Shown: positions 26,242 through 38,066, counted from the stretch's first letter. The stretch is 64,000 nucleotides of DNA from an endosymbiont of unidentified scaly snail isolate Monju (GCF_000801295.1 NZ_AP012978.1:1550001-1614000), one strand, 5' to 3'. Notes: a model not told the origin generated them from the letters alone. Numbers and translations are program-made.

Positions 26242-27267
26242 CTAGAATGCATCTGGTTTTATGAATTCGAGCCCAGTTATTTCAGAGGCCATGCCGTAAA
26301 CAAATTGCCCAAGTGACGCCTTGATGAACTCTGAAAGCAACCAGTTATGATTTACGTTGAAATGTTTTGAAAATGGAATTGGATCATACCTGCTTAACTC
26401 GCTAAGTCGATGCATCGCGGCAAATATCAGAACGAGCTGTGAGTTATTGAGCTTGTCATGACCGTTTACAGATTTCTTTAAGTACCACCTGTTTTCTGAA
26501 GAATAGATTGGAAAGATTCTTCTGCGGATTTGCTTGTGGTACCTTGAAAATTGCTCAATGCTATTCTCAATATCTCGACCTGACCACTTAAACCTTCGCT
26601 TCCTCCGAATTTCATATACTCCGTTGTTGTCAAAAAGCTCGAAACCAGGCTGAATTACCCTTTTTGTGTGTGAATTTATATATCTTTTGTCTATTTCTGC
26701 GTGAAACCACGCCTCCTTTGAACCATCTCTTCGCAAGAAGCATTGATTTACTAACGGAATAAACAATTCCGTCGAGCCTCGGTACGTCAAACAAAATGAC
26801 CTATGAATGAATGGCAGCTGCCAGAATATGTCTTTTAGTGTGAATTCTTTTCCGGCATTGTCCGGTTCTTCAAGATACTTACACAACGCAGGAAGAATTC
26901 CCCCGCCTTGGAAATCTACAATTTCATTATCGAGAGACTTGACCGAGCCAACCGAACGCCCTCCGACGCCGTGAACCTCTTTAAACTCCACCTTTTTTGC
27001 TGTTAGTAATGCCTTGGTAGTGTTTAGAAAGCAGTAGTACGAGGTTAAAGGTGAAGAAAGTACCGGCAATGAAAGTGATGCATCATAGAAGTGGTGGGCC
27101 TGCGCCCAGTAGAATGCTGCATCGGTTTGATGATCTCTTTTTAGCCATAGCGATACGAACTCCCACGGATCTGTGCATAGCACACGAGGCTTCCTAAAGT
27201 CAGCGCCAATCAGGGCGCTGTGCAATCTGACGGCCTTACCCGCTATGTGTAATTTATGGCAACTCAT
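26242..27267 (-). CDS. integron cassette gene 1: YaaC-like protein
   Basis: A complete 341-residue soluble protein. The segment SSPLTSYYCFLNTTKALLTA followed by KEVHGVGGRSVGSV resembles YaaC-family proteins, in which a YY-x3-N-x2-KA helix precedes a His-Gly motif; the rest (FIHRSFCLTYRGSTELFIP, PFSKHFNVNHNWLLSEFI) also has the feel of that family. Function is unknown to me. It lacks membrane segments. It is the first cassette after the attI-like region: its ATG is 14 bases from a GTTAGAA core and an attC-like site follows 3 bases after its stop. GC is well below that of flanking genes, consistent with transfer. Confidence 0.65.
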   Translation of the reverse strand: MSCHKLHIAGKAVRLHSALIGADFRKPRVLCTDPWEFVSLWLKRDHQTDAAFYWAQAHHFYDASLSLPVLSSPLTSYYCFLNTTKALLTAKKVEFKEVHGVGGRSVGSVKSLDNEIVDFQGGGILPALCKYLEEPDNAGKEFTLKDIFWQLPFIHRSFCLTYRGSTELFIPLVNQCFLRRDGSKEAWFHAEIDKRYINSHTKRVIQPGFELFDNNGVYEIRRKRRFKWSGRDIENSIEQFSRYHKQIRRRIFPIYSSENRWYLKKSVNGHDKLNNSQLVLIFAAMHRLSELSRYDPIPFSKHFNVNHNWLLSEFIKASLGQFVYGMASEITGLEFIKPDAF

Positions 27268-27379
27268 CGGGCCCTTGTATTTCTAACAGTTGATTATGTG
27301 GCTGGCGCCAATATTGCGATATGCGGCCATTGATTCTATTCTTGTTATCCATCGGCCCGGCACACACGGAGGTTTGCCC
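27268..27379. other. attI-like region between integrase and first cassette
   Basis: The 112-bp gap between the divergent integrase remnant and the first cassette contains the insertion-point core GTTAGAA (minus strand, 27281-27287) and, further in, TGGCCGCATAT facing ATATTGGCGCCA, an imperfect dyad. It is where an attI site and the integrase promoter are expected. Whether it is a true attI or an attC of a lost cassette cannot be settled here. Confidence 0.5.
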
Positions 27380-27806
27380 ATGTCCGATCGAGAATCTGCC
27401 CCGGAAGATCCTCGCGTAGCGCGCTTCTGGCGTGCCTATCTCGAGACGCTGCGCTTGTTCCGTGTTCCCGAGCGGGCGCCCCCCTGGTATCGACACCATG
27501 TTGAATCGTTCATGCGGGCCAATCTGGGGGTGCGCCTGCGCGAGCAGACCACCGAGAAAGTCGGCGACTGGCTGGAGGCGCAGGGACGCTATCCGCGTAA
27601 GCGATTACCTGTTTTTCCATGGCGACAAGGATCCCTTTGTCGGCGCCGGGTAGGCAATTAGTTCCTTTTTAAAATATCTGGCACTGAAACGCAAAATGGC
27701 CAATGCCGCCCAGGCGCAGCCCTTGAATGCACTGGTGTTTCTGTTCGCGCAGGTGCTGGAGCAGCCGCTGGGCGACATTGGGTCCTTTCGTCGCGCCAAT
27801 TGGTCT
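27380..27806 (+). pseudogene. integron integrase IntI remnant
   Basis: Two pieces of a tyrosine recombinase N-terminal region in different frames. Piece 1 (from ATG 27380) reads RVARFWRAYLETLRLFRVPE and ESFMRANLGVRLREQTTEKV, like the long-form environmental integron integrases (FWxRYLExLR...RWY opening). Piece 2 (about 27666-27806) reads SSFLKYLALKRKMANAAQAQ and PLNALVFLFAQVLEQPLGD then IGSFRRA, the SAM-like DNA-binding helices of IntI (LNALVFLY-type). The catalytic C-terminal domain with R-H-R-Y is absent. Orientation is opposite to the cassettes, as in genuine integrons. The gene is certainly inactive as written. Confidence 0.7.
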
Positions 27807-27850
27807 GGTTTCGGGCGCTGCTATCCCATATGGCTATGGCCCCCTCCCAG

Positions 27851-27872
27851 CCTCCCCCGCTCGCGGGGGAGG
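27851..27872. repeat. CCTCCCCCGC palindrome repeat
   Basis: CCTCCCCCGCTCGCGGGGGAGG, one base different from the copy at 21793, lies in the 142-bp gap between the integrase remnant and the next small gene. The same gap has an inverse copy of the AAAGGACGCGAAG motif near 27900-27915. Confidence 0.65.
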
Positions 27873-27948
27873 AGCTGGTTACGGAGTGTCGTTGCGCCCT
27901 TCGCGTCCTTTATGGCTCCCCTGCCCTGCCTGGTATTAGAATCTACCC

Positions 27949-28188
27949 ATGCCACACGTCATCGTCGATCCCGAATCCACCGCCCTGGCCGAGCGCTGGG
28001 CGCTGATCAAGACCCCGCGCAAGAACCGCAAGCGCTACCCGGAGGCCTGCGTGCAGGTGTGCGAGAGCGAGGCGGACGCCCGCGAAGGTGCGGATGCGAA
28101 GCGCAATCTGCACCCGGCGATCGTGTATGGCCCTTCGGTGTCGTCGGAGTCGCAGCGCATCTATTACCTGGTGCGCTGGCTGGATTAG
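27949..28188 (+). CDS. conserved small protein of unknown function (79 aa)
   Basis: A 79-residue hydrophilic protein: MPHVIVDPESTALAERWALI, a basic stretch KTPRKNRKRYPEACVQVC, ESEADAREGADAKRNLHPA and a C-terminal YGPSVSSESQRIYYLVRWLD. The RYP...GPSxSSExQRIYYLxRWLD pattern is one I recall from uncharacterised small proteins in related gammaproteobacteria. High GC and codon use match the chromosome, so it belongs to the host rather than the accessory patch. No domain, signal or membrane segment. No function is proposed. Confidence 0.7.
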   Translation: MPHVIVDPESTALAERWALIKTPRKNRKRYPEACVQVCESEADAREGADAKRNLHPAIVYGPSVSSESQRIYYLVRWLD

Positions 28189-28194
28189 CGAATG

Positions 28195-28630
28195 TTCGGC
28201 CCGAGGACGGGTCTCCTACAAGGTTGGCACGACGTTCCCGCTGTGGCCGTTCGGCCCGGGGACGGGCCTCCTACAGGGTTGGCACGACGTTCCCGCTGTG
28301 ACCGTTCGGCCCGGGGACGGGCCTCCTACAAGGTTGGCAGGGCGTCCCCGCTGTGGCCGTTCGGCCCGGGGACGGGCCTCCTACAGGGTTGGCACGACGT
28401 TCCCGCTGTGACCGTTCGGCCCGGGGACGGGCCTCCTATAGGGTTGGCAGGGCGTTCCCGCTGTGACCGTTCGGCACGAGGACGGGCCTCCTACAGGGTT
28501 GGCAGGGCGTTCCCGCTGTGACCGTTCGGCCCGAGGACGGGCCTCCTACAAGGTTGGCACGACGTTCCTGCTGTGGTCGTTCGGCCCGGGGACGGGCCTC
28601 CTGCGGTAGGAGCGACGTCCTCGTCGCGAA
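28195..28630. repeat. tandem array, 55-bp period, eight units
   Basis: Units begin TTCGGCCCGGGGACGGGCC at 28195, 28250, 28305, 28360, 28415, 28470, 28525 and 28580. The first half of each unit is the REP-like hairpin; the second half, GGTTGGCACGACGTTCCCGC then TGTG, is a decayed partner that no longer forms a good stem. The last unit has the intact partner GTAGGAGCGACGTCCTCGTC. The exact 55-bp spacing implies recent tandem expansion of one degenerate pair. It fills the gap up to recX; no spacers, so not CRISPR. Confidence 0.9.
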
Positions 28631-28675
28631 TTATTCCGCCGCAACGCTAGGAGAAACAGAAGGGAAGGCGCCGGG

Positions 28676-29164
28676 TCAGGCGCTTCCCCACAGGTAGTCG
28701 CGGATCAGGGATTCGGGAAAGCCCCGGTATTGCAGAAAGCGCGCCTGTTTCGCCTGGGCGCGCCGGTCGGCGGGACGTTCATCCCCGAAACGTCCCCTGG
28801 CCACCTCGTGCAGGTGTTCGCGCCAGGTATCGTCTCCCAGGTCCAGCCAGGCTTCGATCAGATCCCCGTCGATGCCGCGCTCGCGCAGTTCGGCGCGGAT
28901 GCGCAGCGGGCCGAAGCCCTTGCGCATGCGGCTGGCGACATAGTGCTCGGTGAAGCGATCGTCGGAGACCAGGCCGCGCTCGACCAGTTCGTCGAGCACC
29001 GCCTCGACCGTTTCGCGGTCGAAGCGCCGGCCCAGCTTGTTCGCCAGTTCGTGCCGGCTGTGCTCGCGGCCGGCGAGCAGGCGGACGGCCGCCGCCTCGA
29101 TCTCCGACGCGGGGTCGGCCACCTCCTCGTCTTCACCGAAGGGCAGTTCGCCTTCCGCGCGCAT
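28676..29164 (-). CDS. recX: regulatory protein RecX
   Basis: Binds RecA filaments and limits RecA activity. The 162-residue protein has the three-helix repeats of the family: AAAVRLLAGREHSRHELANK, VLDELVERGLVSDDRFTEHY, SRMRKGFGPLRIRAELRERG and FLQYRGFPESLIRDYL. It lies 6 bases downstream of recA on the same strand, the standard arrangement, and is presumably expressed by readthrough from recA. The N terminus carries an acidic extension (EGELPFGEDEEVADP). Confidence 0.95.
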   Translation of the reverse strand: MRAEGELPFGEDEEVADPASEIEAAAVRLLAGREHSRHELANKLGRRFDRETVEAVLDELVERGLVSDDRFTEHYVASRMRKGFGPLRIRAELRERGIDGDLIEAWLDLGDDTWREHLHEVARGRFGDERPADRRAQAKQARFLQYRGFPESLIRDYLWGSA

Positions 29165-29170
29165 GGCCGA

Positions 29171-30204
<1,034 letters not shown>

Positions 30205-30205
<1 letters not shown>

Positions 30206-30749
30206 CAGGCTCTCCCCGAGTCGTTGTCCACGAAATGTGTGTGCAGTGTAGTTTGTTCTCTTTTTGTTTTCCAGACTTTTTTGCCGATGCCCCCCCTATC
30301 GGCCAGGCGTCGGCAGGCGCCAGCGCGCCAGCGCGCCAGGGGATGATACAGCGGCCGCGCACCGGGGCGGGACTCCAGCAACGCCCATTCACGTACCGAC
30401 CAGTCGAGCGCTGCAAAGGGCAGATCGCCAGGAGGACGCGCCACCTTGCGCGCCAGCGTCACGTGCGGCTGCCAGGGCCGCGGGTCGAGCGCGAAGCCCA
30501 GCGCGGCCCGGGCCAATGCCCGAGATGATCCAGACACAACGCAAAGGCCTCCCCCGCCAGGCGATCACCCAACTCGCGCAGCGCGCCCAGTCGCCCCTCC
30601 TCGACCTGCCCCAGGAAATGCAGGGTGAGATGCAGATCGGCCGGGTGGGTCGGCTGCACGCCCGGCGGCAGGTGCGTCTGCTGCCAGTCGGCCAGCCGAC
30701 GACGCAGCGCCTCGTCCGGCCACAGGGCGAAGAACAGGCGGCGGCTCAC
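30205..30749 (-). pseudogene. thpR: RNA 2',3'-cyclic phosphodiesterase ThpR, damaged
   Basis: Two-histidine phosphoesterase (LigT/ThpR) family. The first frame from GTG 30749 gives SRRLFFALWPDEALRRRLAD, DLHLTLHFLGQVEEGR (first HxT) and DHLGHWPGPR; the second frame gives GFALDPRPWQPHVTLARKVA (second HxT) and WALLESRPG. Between them about 25-30 residues expected in the family (the LWLAP-type strand and following helix) are missing and the frame changes near 30505-30515. The second frame has no stop at the usual end and runs to overlap the recA start. The GTG overlaps the cinA stop as GTGA. Inactivation by a short deletion, or an assembly error in GC-rich sequence, would explain it. Confidence 0.8.
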
Positions 30750-31234
30750 AGGCGTTCGAGCAGCCCGCGCAGGGCCGCGGCCACGGAGGCGGCGCGCACC
30801 TGCTCGCGGTCGCCGGGGAAATGCGCGCACACGGTCGACACGCCCGCGGGCGTTCCCCAGGCCAGCCAGACCGTGCCGACAGGCTTGTCCGGCGTGCCCC
30901 CGCCCGGTCCGGCGATCCCGCTCACCGCGATGCTGTAACGCGCCGCGCTGCGTGTCAGGGCGCCGGCCGCCATGGCCTCGACCACCGGCCGGCTGACCGC
31001 GCCGTGCTGCGCGATCAACGCCTCGGGCACCCCCAGCAGCTCCTGCTTGGCGGCATTGCTGTAGGTGACGAAACCGCGATCGAACCAGGCGCTGGAACCG
31101 GACCGGTCGGTACACACCTTGGCGATCCAGCCCCCGGTACAGGACTCGGCGGTGACCAGCAGGGCCTCGCGCGCGATCAGCCCTTCGGCCACCTCGGCCA
31201 CCAGTGCGGAAAAATCGGCTTCGATGGTGTTCAT
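30746..31234 (-). CDS. pncC: nicotinamide-nucleotide amidohydrolase (CinA C-terminal family)
   Basis: Deamidates nicotinamide mononucleotide to nicotinate mononucleotide, recycling the by-product of bacterial DNA ligase. The 162-residue protein is the stand-alone CinA C-terminal domain: LLVTAESCTGGWIAKVCTD with the catalytic Ser/Thr region, GFVTYSNAAKQELLGVP, GAVSRPVVEAMAAGAL, AVSGIAGPGGGTPDKPVGTV and HFPGDREQVRAASV. The pncC-recA-recX neighbourhood is standard in gammaproteobacteria (cinA-recA-recX). Confidence 0.94.
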   Translation of the reverse strand: MNTIEADFSALVAEVAEGLIAREALLVTAESCTGGWIAKVCTDRSGSSAWFDRGFVTYSNAAKQELLGVPEALIAQHGAVSRPVVEAMAAGALTRSAARYSIAVSGIAGPGGGTPDKPVGTVWLAWGTPAGVSTVCAHFPGDREQVRAASVAAALRGLLERL

Positions 31235-31250
31235 GGCCCTGTTTTATCAC

Positions 31251-31425
31251 AGACGCCAGGCCAGGCGGACCGGCTTTCGGGAGTGCTCGCGGTTTCGCGC
31301 AGCATGCCCCTTCCGCCCCCTCGGCGACCCTCCCCCGCCGGAAAGAGGGTTGGGGCGAAGGCGCAGGAGCCCTCCGGACGGGTTAGAATCCGGCATCCCT
31401 TTCATCGACCAACGGAATCACCACC
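31251..31425. other. 175-bp divergent intergenic gap
   Basis: Separates divergent pncC and the cupin gene, so both promoters should lie here. Contains a CCCTCCCCCGCCGGAAAGAG stretch but no repeat of the main families. No confident promoter assignment. Confidence 0.4.
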
Positions 31426-31707
31426 ATGTCCGACAACGAGATCCGGCTCGAGCGCAATCCCTCCCCCCCCAAGCTCGAGGTACTGGGGGTGTACGACTGG
31501 CCGATCTGGCGCAAGGAGGTCAGTACCTTCGACTGGACCTATGCCGACCGCGAGACCTGCTACATCCTCAAGGGCCGCTTCCGGGTCACGCCCGAAGGCG
31601 GCGAGCCGCAGGAGTTCCGGCGCGGCGACCTGATCACCTTCCCCGCCGGCATGAAGTGCGTGTGGGAGATCCTCGAGGACGTCGAGAAACACTACGACCT
31701 CGGCTGA
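31426..31707 (+). CDS. cupin-domain protein (DUF861/EutQ-like)
   Basis: A 93-residue single-domain cupin: LEVLGVYDWPIWRKEVSTFD, TCYILKGRFRVTPEGG, RRGDLITFPAGMKCVWEILE and VEKHYDLG. The YILKG-x-RVTP and GDLITFPAGM-x-CxWE pattern fits the DUF861 cupin group. The canonical metal-binding His residues of the first cupin motif are replaced (Thr-Cys), so it may not be a metalloenzyme. Fifty-one bases upstream of mutS on the same strand, but the pairing is not known to be functional. Confidence 0.85.
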   Translation: MSDNEIRLERNPSPPKLEVLGVYDWPIWRKEVSTFDWTYADRETCYILKGRFRVTPEGGEPQEFRRGDLITFPAGMKCVWEILEDVEKHYDLG

Positions 31708-31758
31708 GCAGGCCATTTCCGACCACCACAGATCACGACTTGCGCATCCCCTTCCCGC

Positions 31759-34332
31759 ATGAGCAAGACCAAGGCGCAACACACCCCCGTGATGCAGCAA
31801 TACCTGCGCATCAAGGCCGAGCACCCGCATCGCCTGGTGTTCTACCGCATGGGCGACTTCTACGAACTGTTCTACGAGGACGCCGAGAAGGCCGCGCGCC
31901 TGCTGGACATCACCCTCACCCAGCGCGGCAAGTCGGGCGGGCAACCGATCCCCATGGCCGGGGTGCCCTACCACGCCGCCGAGAGCTACCTGGCCAAGCT
32001 GGTGAAACTGGGCGAATCGGTGGCGATCTGCGAGCAGATCGGCGACCCGGCGACCCGCAAGGGGCCGGTGGAGCGCAGGGTGGTGCGCATCGTCACCCCC
32101 GGCACGGTGTCCGACGAGGCGTTGATGGACGAGCGCCGCGACAACCTGCTCGCCGCCCTTTACTGCGAGGGCGAACGCTGTGCCCTGGCCTGGCTGGACC
32201 TGACCGGCGGGCGCTTCGCGGTGACCGAGCTGGACGACGAGGCCGCGCTGCGCGCCGAGCTGGAACGCCTGCGCCCGGCCGAGCTGCTGCTCGCCGAGAA
32301 CGCCAATGCGCCGTCGGGCGATGCTGGCGGCATCACTCGCCGCCCGGAATGGCATTTCGATCACGAGACCGCCGAGCACCTGCTCTGCCGCCAGTTCCAG
32401 GTACAGGACCTGGCCGGCTTCGGCCTGCATGAACACCCGCTGGCGGTGTGCGCCGCCGGTGCTCTGCTGCAGTACCTGCACGAGACCCAGCAGAGCGCCC
32501 TGCCCCATCTCACCAGCATCCGCCTGGAGCGCCACGACGAGGCGCTGATCATCGATGCGGCAACCCGTCGCAACCTCGAACTGGACCAGGCCGTCTCCGG
32601 CAACAGGCGGCACTCGCTGGCGGGCCTGCTCGACGACTGCGCCACCGCCATGGGCAGCCGCCTGCTGCGACGCTGGATCAACCGCCCACTGCGCGACCGC
32701 GCCACCGTCGAGGCACGGCACGCGGCCATCGACTGCCTGCTTGCCCAGGACGCAATGGACAAGATCGCCGGTCTGCTCGCCGGCGTGGGCGATATCGAGC
32801 GCATCCTCGCCCGGGTGGCGCTGGGCACGGCACGGCCGCGCGACCTGGCGGTGTTGCGCGACTCGCTCGGCCAGCTGCCGGCCCTGCAACAGCGGCTGGC
32901 CGGGCTGGATGATCCGCTGTTGCGCGAGCTGGCCGGCGAGATCGGCGAACACCCCGACACCCATGCCCTGCTGGTGAGCGCCATCGTCGAGAACCCGCCG
33001 GTGGTGCTGCGCGACGGCGGCGTGCTGGCCAAGGGCTACGACGCCGAACTCGACGAGCTGCGCGCGCTGTCGAGCAACGCCGACCAGTTCCTGCTCGATC
33101 TCGAGACCCGCGAGCGCGAGCGCACAGGCATCGACACCCTCAAGGTCGGCTACAACCGGGTACACGGCTACTACATCGAGATCAGCAAGGCGCGCGCCGC
33201 CGAGGCGCCCGACGACTACGTGCGGCGGCAGACGCTGAAGGGCGCCGAGCGCTTCATCACCCCCGAACTCAAGCAGTTCGAAGACCGGGTGCTCTCGGCA
33301 CGCGAACGCGCCCTGGCCCGCGAGAAGGCGCTCTACGAGGCGCTGATCCAGGCCCTGCAGGACCTGCTCGCTCCCCTGCAGGCCTGCGCCGGCGGCCTGG
33401 CCGCGCTCGACGTGCTCGCCAGCCTGGCCGCGCAGGCCCGGCGGCTGGACCTGGTGCGCCCGCAGTTCGACGATACGCCGGGACTGCACATCGAGGGCGG
33501 ACGCCACCCGGTGGTCGAACAGGTCTCGGATCAGCCCTTCGTGGCCAACGACGCGCACCTCGACGGCGATCGGCGCATGCTGGTGATCACCGGCCCCAAC
33601 ATGGGCGGCAAGTCCACCTTCATGCGCCAGATCGCGCTGATCGTGATCCTCGCCTGGGCCGGCGGCTTCGTGCCCGCGCGCAGCGCGCGCATCGGTCCTG
33701 TCGACCGCGTGTTCTCGCGCATCGGCGCCTCCGACGACCTCGCCGGGGGACGTTCGACCTTCATGGTCGAAATGGAAGAGACCGCCAACATCCTCAACAA
33801 CGCCACCGAGCACTCGCTGGTGTTGATGGACGAGATCGGGCGTGGCACCAGCACCTTCGACGGCCTCTCGCTGGCCTGGGCCTGCGCGGTGGAGCTGGCC
33901 ACCCGCATCCGTGCCTTCACCCTGTTCGCCACCCACTACTTCGAGTTGACCAACCTGCCCGAGGAGCACCCCGGCATCGCCAATGTGCACCTCGATGCAG
34001 TGGAACACGGCGAGCGCATCGTCTTCCTGCACGCGGTCAAGGACGGACCCGCCAACCAGAGCTACGGCCTGCAGGTTGCCGCACTGGCCGGGGTGCCGCG
34101 GCACGTGATCCGCGAGGCGCGCGCCCGGCTCGAACAGCTCGAGCGCCAAGCCGCGCGCCAGAACGAGGCCGGCAGTGCCCAGCTCGGCCTGTTCGACGCT
34201 GCCCCGCCGCCCCCCGAGCCGACGACACCGGAGGCGCTGCGCCTGCTCGAGGCGGCCGACCCCGATGCGCTCAGCCCGCGCGAGGCACTGGACCTGCTGT
34301 ACCGCCTGAAGGCCGCCCTGGACGAGGGCTGA
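31759..34332 (+). CDS. mutS: DNA mismatch repair protein MutS
   Basis: Recognises mismatches and recruits MutL. The 857-residue protein has the mismatch-reading loop [17 protein letters not shown] with the Phe-x-Glu pair (Phe-Tyr-Glu, about residues 36-38), [13 protein letters not shown], clamp and lever regions, Walker [15 protein letters not shown], Walker [21 protein letters not shown] and [13 protein letters not shown], and a C-terminal helix-turn-helix-like tail ([18 protein letters not shown]). Complete, so the lesions elsewhere in the window are not explained by loss of MutS. Its sequence is uninterrupted. Confidence 0.98.
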   Translation: MSKTKAQHTPVMQQYLRIKAEHPHRLVFYRMGDFYELFYEDAEKAARLLDITLTQRGKSGGQPIPMAGVPYHAAESYLAKLVKLGESVAICEQIGDPATRKGPVERRVVRIVTPGTVSDEALMDERRDNLLAALYCEGERCALAWLDLTGGRFAVTELDDEAALRAELERLRPAELLLAENANAPSGDAGGITRRPEWHFDHETAEHLLCRQFQVQDLAGFGLHEHPLAVCAAGALLQYLHETQQSALPHLTSIRLERHDEALIIDAATRRNLELDQAVSGNRRHSLAGLLDDCATAMGSRLLRRWINRPLRDRATVEARHAAIDCLLAQDAMDKIAGLLAGVGDIERILARVALGTARPRDLAVLRDSLGQLPALQQRLAGLDDPLLRELAGEIGEHPDTHALLVSAIVENPPVVLRDGGVLAKGYDAELDELRALSSNADQFLLDLETRERERTGIDTLKVGYNRVHGYYIEISKARAAEAPDDYVRRQTLKGAERFITPELKQFEDRVLSARERALAREKALYEALIQALQDLLAPLQACAGGLAALDVLASLAAQARRLDLVRPQFDDTPGLHIEGGRHPVVEQVSDQPFVANDAHLDGDRRMLVITGPNMGGKSTFMRQIALIVILAWAGGFVPARSARIGPVDRVFSRIGASDDLAGGRSTFMVEMEETANILNNATEHSLVLMDEIGRGTSTFDGLSLAWACAVELATRIRAFTLFATHYFELTNLPEEHPGIANVHLDAVEHGERIVFLHAVKDGPANQSYGLQVAALAGVPRHVIREARARLEQLERQAARQNEAGSAQLGLFDAAPPPPEPTTPEALRLLEAADPDALSPREALDLLYRLKAALDEG

Positions 34333-34364
34333 ATTCGCCATTTCCGGGGACCCTGCCGCAAACA

Positions 34365-34474
34365 TTCGGCCCGAGGACGGGCCTCCTGCAGGCCATGTGG
34401 GAGCGGCGTCCCCGCCGCGAACCTTCGGCCCGAAGACGGGCCTCCTACGGTAGGAGCGACGTCCTCGTCGCGAA
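34365..34474. repeat. two REP-like pairs between mutS and pgm
   Basis: Unit 1: TTCGGCCCGAGGACGGGCC, CTCCTGC, then GGGAGCGGCGTCCCCGCCG. Unit 2: TTCGGCCCGAAGACGGGCC, CTCCTAC, then GTAGGAGCGACGTCCTCGTC. Sits in the convergent 177-bp gap of mutS and pgm, where it could act as a transcription terminator. Confidence 0.82.
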
Positions 34475-34509
34475 TTATTTTTGAATCCCTTGCCGGGAAG
34501 GAACCTGAC

Positions 34510-36345
<1,836 letters not shown>

Positions 36346-36403
36346 TCACCCGGCAACTGGGTTAGAATTTTTATTCCCAACACAAGAAAAACAGGGGGAT
36401 TCC

Positions 36404-37243
36404 ATGACCCACTACTGACCCACTACTGACCCACTACTGACCCACTACTGACCCACTACTGACCCACTACTGACCCACTACTGGTGCCGCGTCCGTTTTG
36501 ATCACCGCGACTGGCTCGCGCAACCCGAAGGCGACCGCCTGCGCCTGTTTCGCGGTGAGCTGTTCGGCCCGACCAAGGACCTCGGCCGCACGGTCGACCG
36601 CTCCGAGGTCGCCTGCCTGCCGCCGGTCCAGCCCCGCCAGTTCCTCGACCTGTGGAACAACTTCCACGAACGCATGGCCGCCGAGGGCACGCGGATGCCG
36701 TCCTTTCCCCTGTATTTCGTCAAGCTGCCCGGCAGCCTCTCGGCGCATGAGGAACCGATCACACCCCCGCCGGGGTCCACCGGCAAGGTCAAGTTCGAGG
36801 CCGAGCTGGGCATCGTCATCGGCAAGCGCTGCTTCCGGCCGGCGCGCGAAGAGATCGACCAGGTCATCTTCGGCTACACCTGCGTCAACGACGTGACCGC
36901 TCCCGAGCCCCTGTTCGAGGACCCGGCCTTCGGCCAGTGGTGCCGTGCCAAGAGCTTTCCCGGCTTCGGCCCGATCGGACCCTTCGTCGCCACCGGCATC
37001 GAACCCGACACGCTGCGCGTGCGCGCCGTGCTGGATGGCGAGACCCTGCAGGACTACCCGGTGACCGACATGATCTTCTCGCCCCGCGAGATCGTCTATC
37101 GCATCGCGCGCGAGATCCCTCTCTACCCGGGCGACCTGATCGCCTGCGGCACCTCGCTCGGCGCAGCGGTGATGCAGCCCGGCCAGACCATCGAGGTCGC
37201 CATCGACGACATCGGCACCCTGCGCAACCGCTTCGCCAGCTGA
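36404..37243 (+). pseudogene. fumarylacetoacetate hydrolase-family protein, start disrupted by VNTR
   Basis: FAH-fold hydrolase/decarboxylase/isomerase of the kind acting on 2-keto acids (exact substrate unknown). The reading frame WCRVRFDHRDWLAQPEGDRL through LPPVQPRQFLDLWNNF, KFEAELGIVIGKRC, IFGYTCVNDVTA, the RAKSFPGFGPIGPF loop and YPGDLIACGTSLGAAVMQPG is intact and of normal length. Its natural start is ATG 36404 after CAGGGGGATTCC (ribosome site), giving MTHYW in a one-copy ancestor. Seven 11-bp copies at 36405-36481 put a TGA right after Met-Thr-His-Tyr, so the full protein is not made from that ATG as sequenced. The next in-frame Met (36674) would drop about 65 conserved residues. Confidence 0.82.
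36405..36481 (+). repeat. 11-bp tandem repeat across the FAH start codon (7 copies)
   Basis: TGACCCACTAC repeated seven times without variation. The first copy shares its TG with the ATG (preceded by A at 36404) and the last is followed by TGGTGCCGC. Only one copy gives an open reading frame from the ATG; any further copy brings TGA into frame. Confidence 0.97.
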
Positions 37244-37244
37244 G

Positions 37245-38066
37245 TCACCAGGGGCGCTCCATCCCCACCTGCTGCATGATCTCGATCGCCAGTTCCTCGA
37301 TCGAGAGATTGGTGCTGTCGATGAAGGGGATGCGCTCGGCCCGGTAGAGCGCCTCGGCGGCACTCAGCTCGCGCCGGCATTGGGCCAGGCTGGCGTAGGT
37401 CGAGCCGGGCCGGCGCTCCTCGCGGATCTGGTGCAGGCGTTCCGGCGAAATGATCAGGCCATACAGACGCTCGCGGTGCGGCCGCAAGGGCTCGGGCAGG
37501 CGCCCCTCGAGAAAATCGTCTTCGGTGAGCGGAAAGTTGGCGGCCCTCACCTTGTACTGCATGGCCAGGTACAGGCAGGTCGGCGTCTTGCCGCAGCGCG
37601 AGACCCCGACCAGGATCAGGTCGGCCTCCTCCAGCCCGCGCAGGCGCGCCCCGTCGTCGTAGGCCAGCGCAAAGTTCACCGCCTCCACGCGCTGGTCGTA
37701 GTCCTTGTAGTCGGCGATGCCGTGCGCCAGTCCCACGTGCTCGATGCTCGGCTGGTGCAAAGCCTCGCTGAGCGCGGGCAGGAACAGGTCGAAGATGTCG
37801 AACACCCGGCCACGCGAGCGCTTGAGGCGCGCTCGCAGGTCCAGGTCCACCAGACTGGAATACACCAACGGCGGCCGACCGTCGGCCTCGGCGGCCGCGT
37901 CGATCTCGGCCTCTACCCGTGCGATCTTGTCCGCATCGTCGCAGAAGGGCCGCACCACGCGTTGCACCGGCGCCTGGTCGAACTGCGTCAGCAGGGTGCG
38001 AACCAGGCTCTCGACGGTGATCCCGGTACGGTCGGAGACCAGGAACAGGGTGCTGTGCTCGGGCAT
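37245..38066 (-). CDS. ppsR: PEP synthase regulatory kinase/phosphorylase PpsR (DUF299)
   Basis: Bifunctional ADP-dependent Ser/Thr kinase and pyrophosphorylase that turns phosphoenolpyruvate synthase off and on. The 273-residue protein begins LFLVSDRTGITVESLVRTLL, has VYSSLVDLDLRARLKRSRGR, the P-loop GVSRCGKTPTCLYLAMQ with the ANFPLTEDD stretch and YRAERIPFIDSTNLSIEELA near the C terminus, as in E. coli PpsR (YdiA). The ATG at 38066 was chosen from homology. ppsA is normally adjacent and divergent; here the divergent neighbour is glcD, so ppsA must be elsewhere or absent. Confidence 0.93.
   Translation of the reverse strand: MPEHSTLFLVSDRTGITVESLVRTLLTQFDQAPVQRVVRPFCDDADKIARVEAEIDAAAEADGRPPLVYSSLVDLDLRARLKRSRGRVFDIFDLFLPALSEALHQPSIEHVGLAHGIADYKDYDQRVEAVNFALAYDDGARLRGLEEADLILVGVSRCGKTPTCLYLAMQYKVRAANFPLTEDDFLEGRLPEPLRPHRERLYGLIISPERLHQIREERRPGSTYASLAQCRRELSAAEALYRAERIPFIDSTNLSIEELAIEIMQQVGMERPW

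Noticed and set aside
27254-27499. Minus-strand 81-codon open frame overlapping the integrase remnant
   Set aside because: It is antisense to the integrase and spans the attI-like region; no independent coding signal.
30206-30290. LexA operator before recA
   Set aside because: I looked for a CTG-N10-CAG type site on both strands and found no convincing match, so none is listed.
31402-34365. Minus-strand open frame of 987 codons
   Set aside because: Antisense to mutS; low-complexity translation with no family motif.
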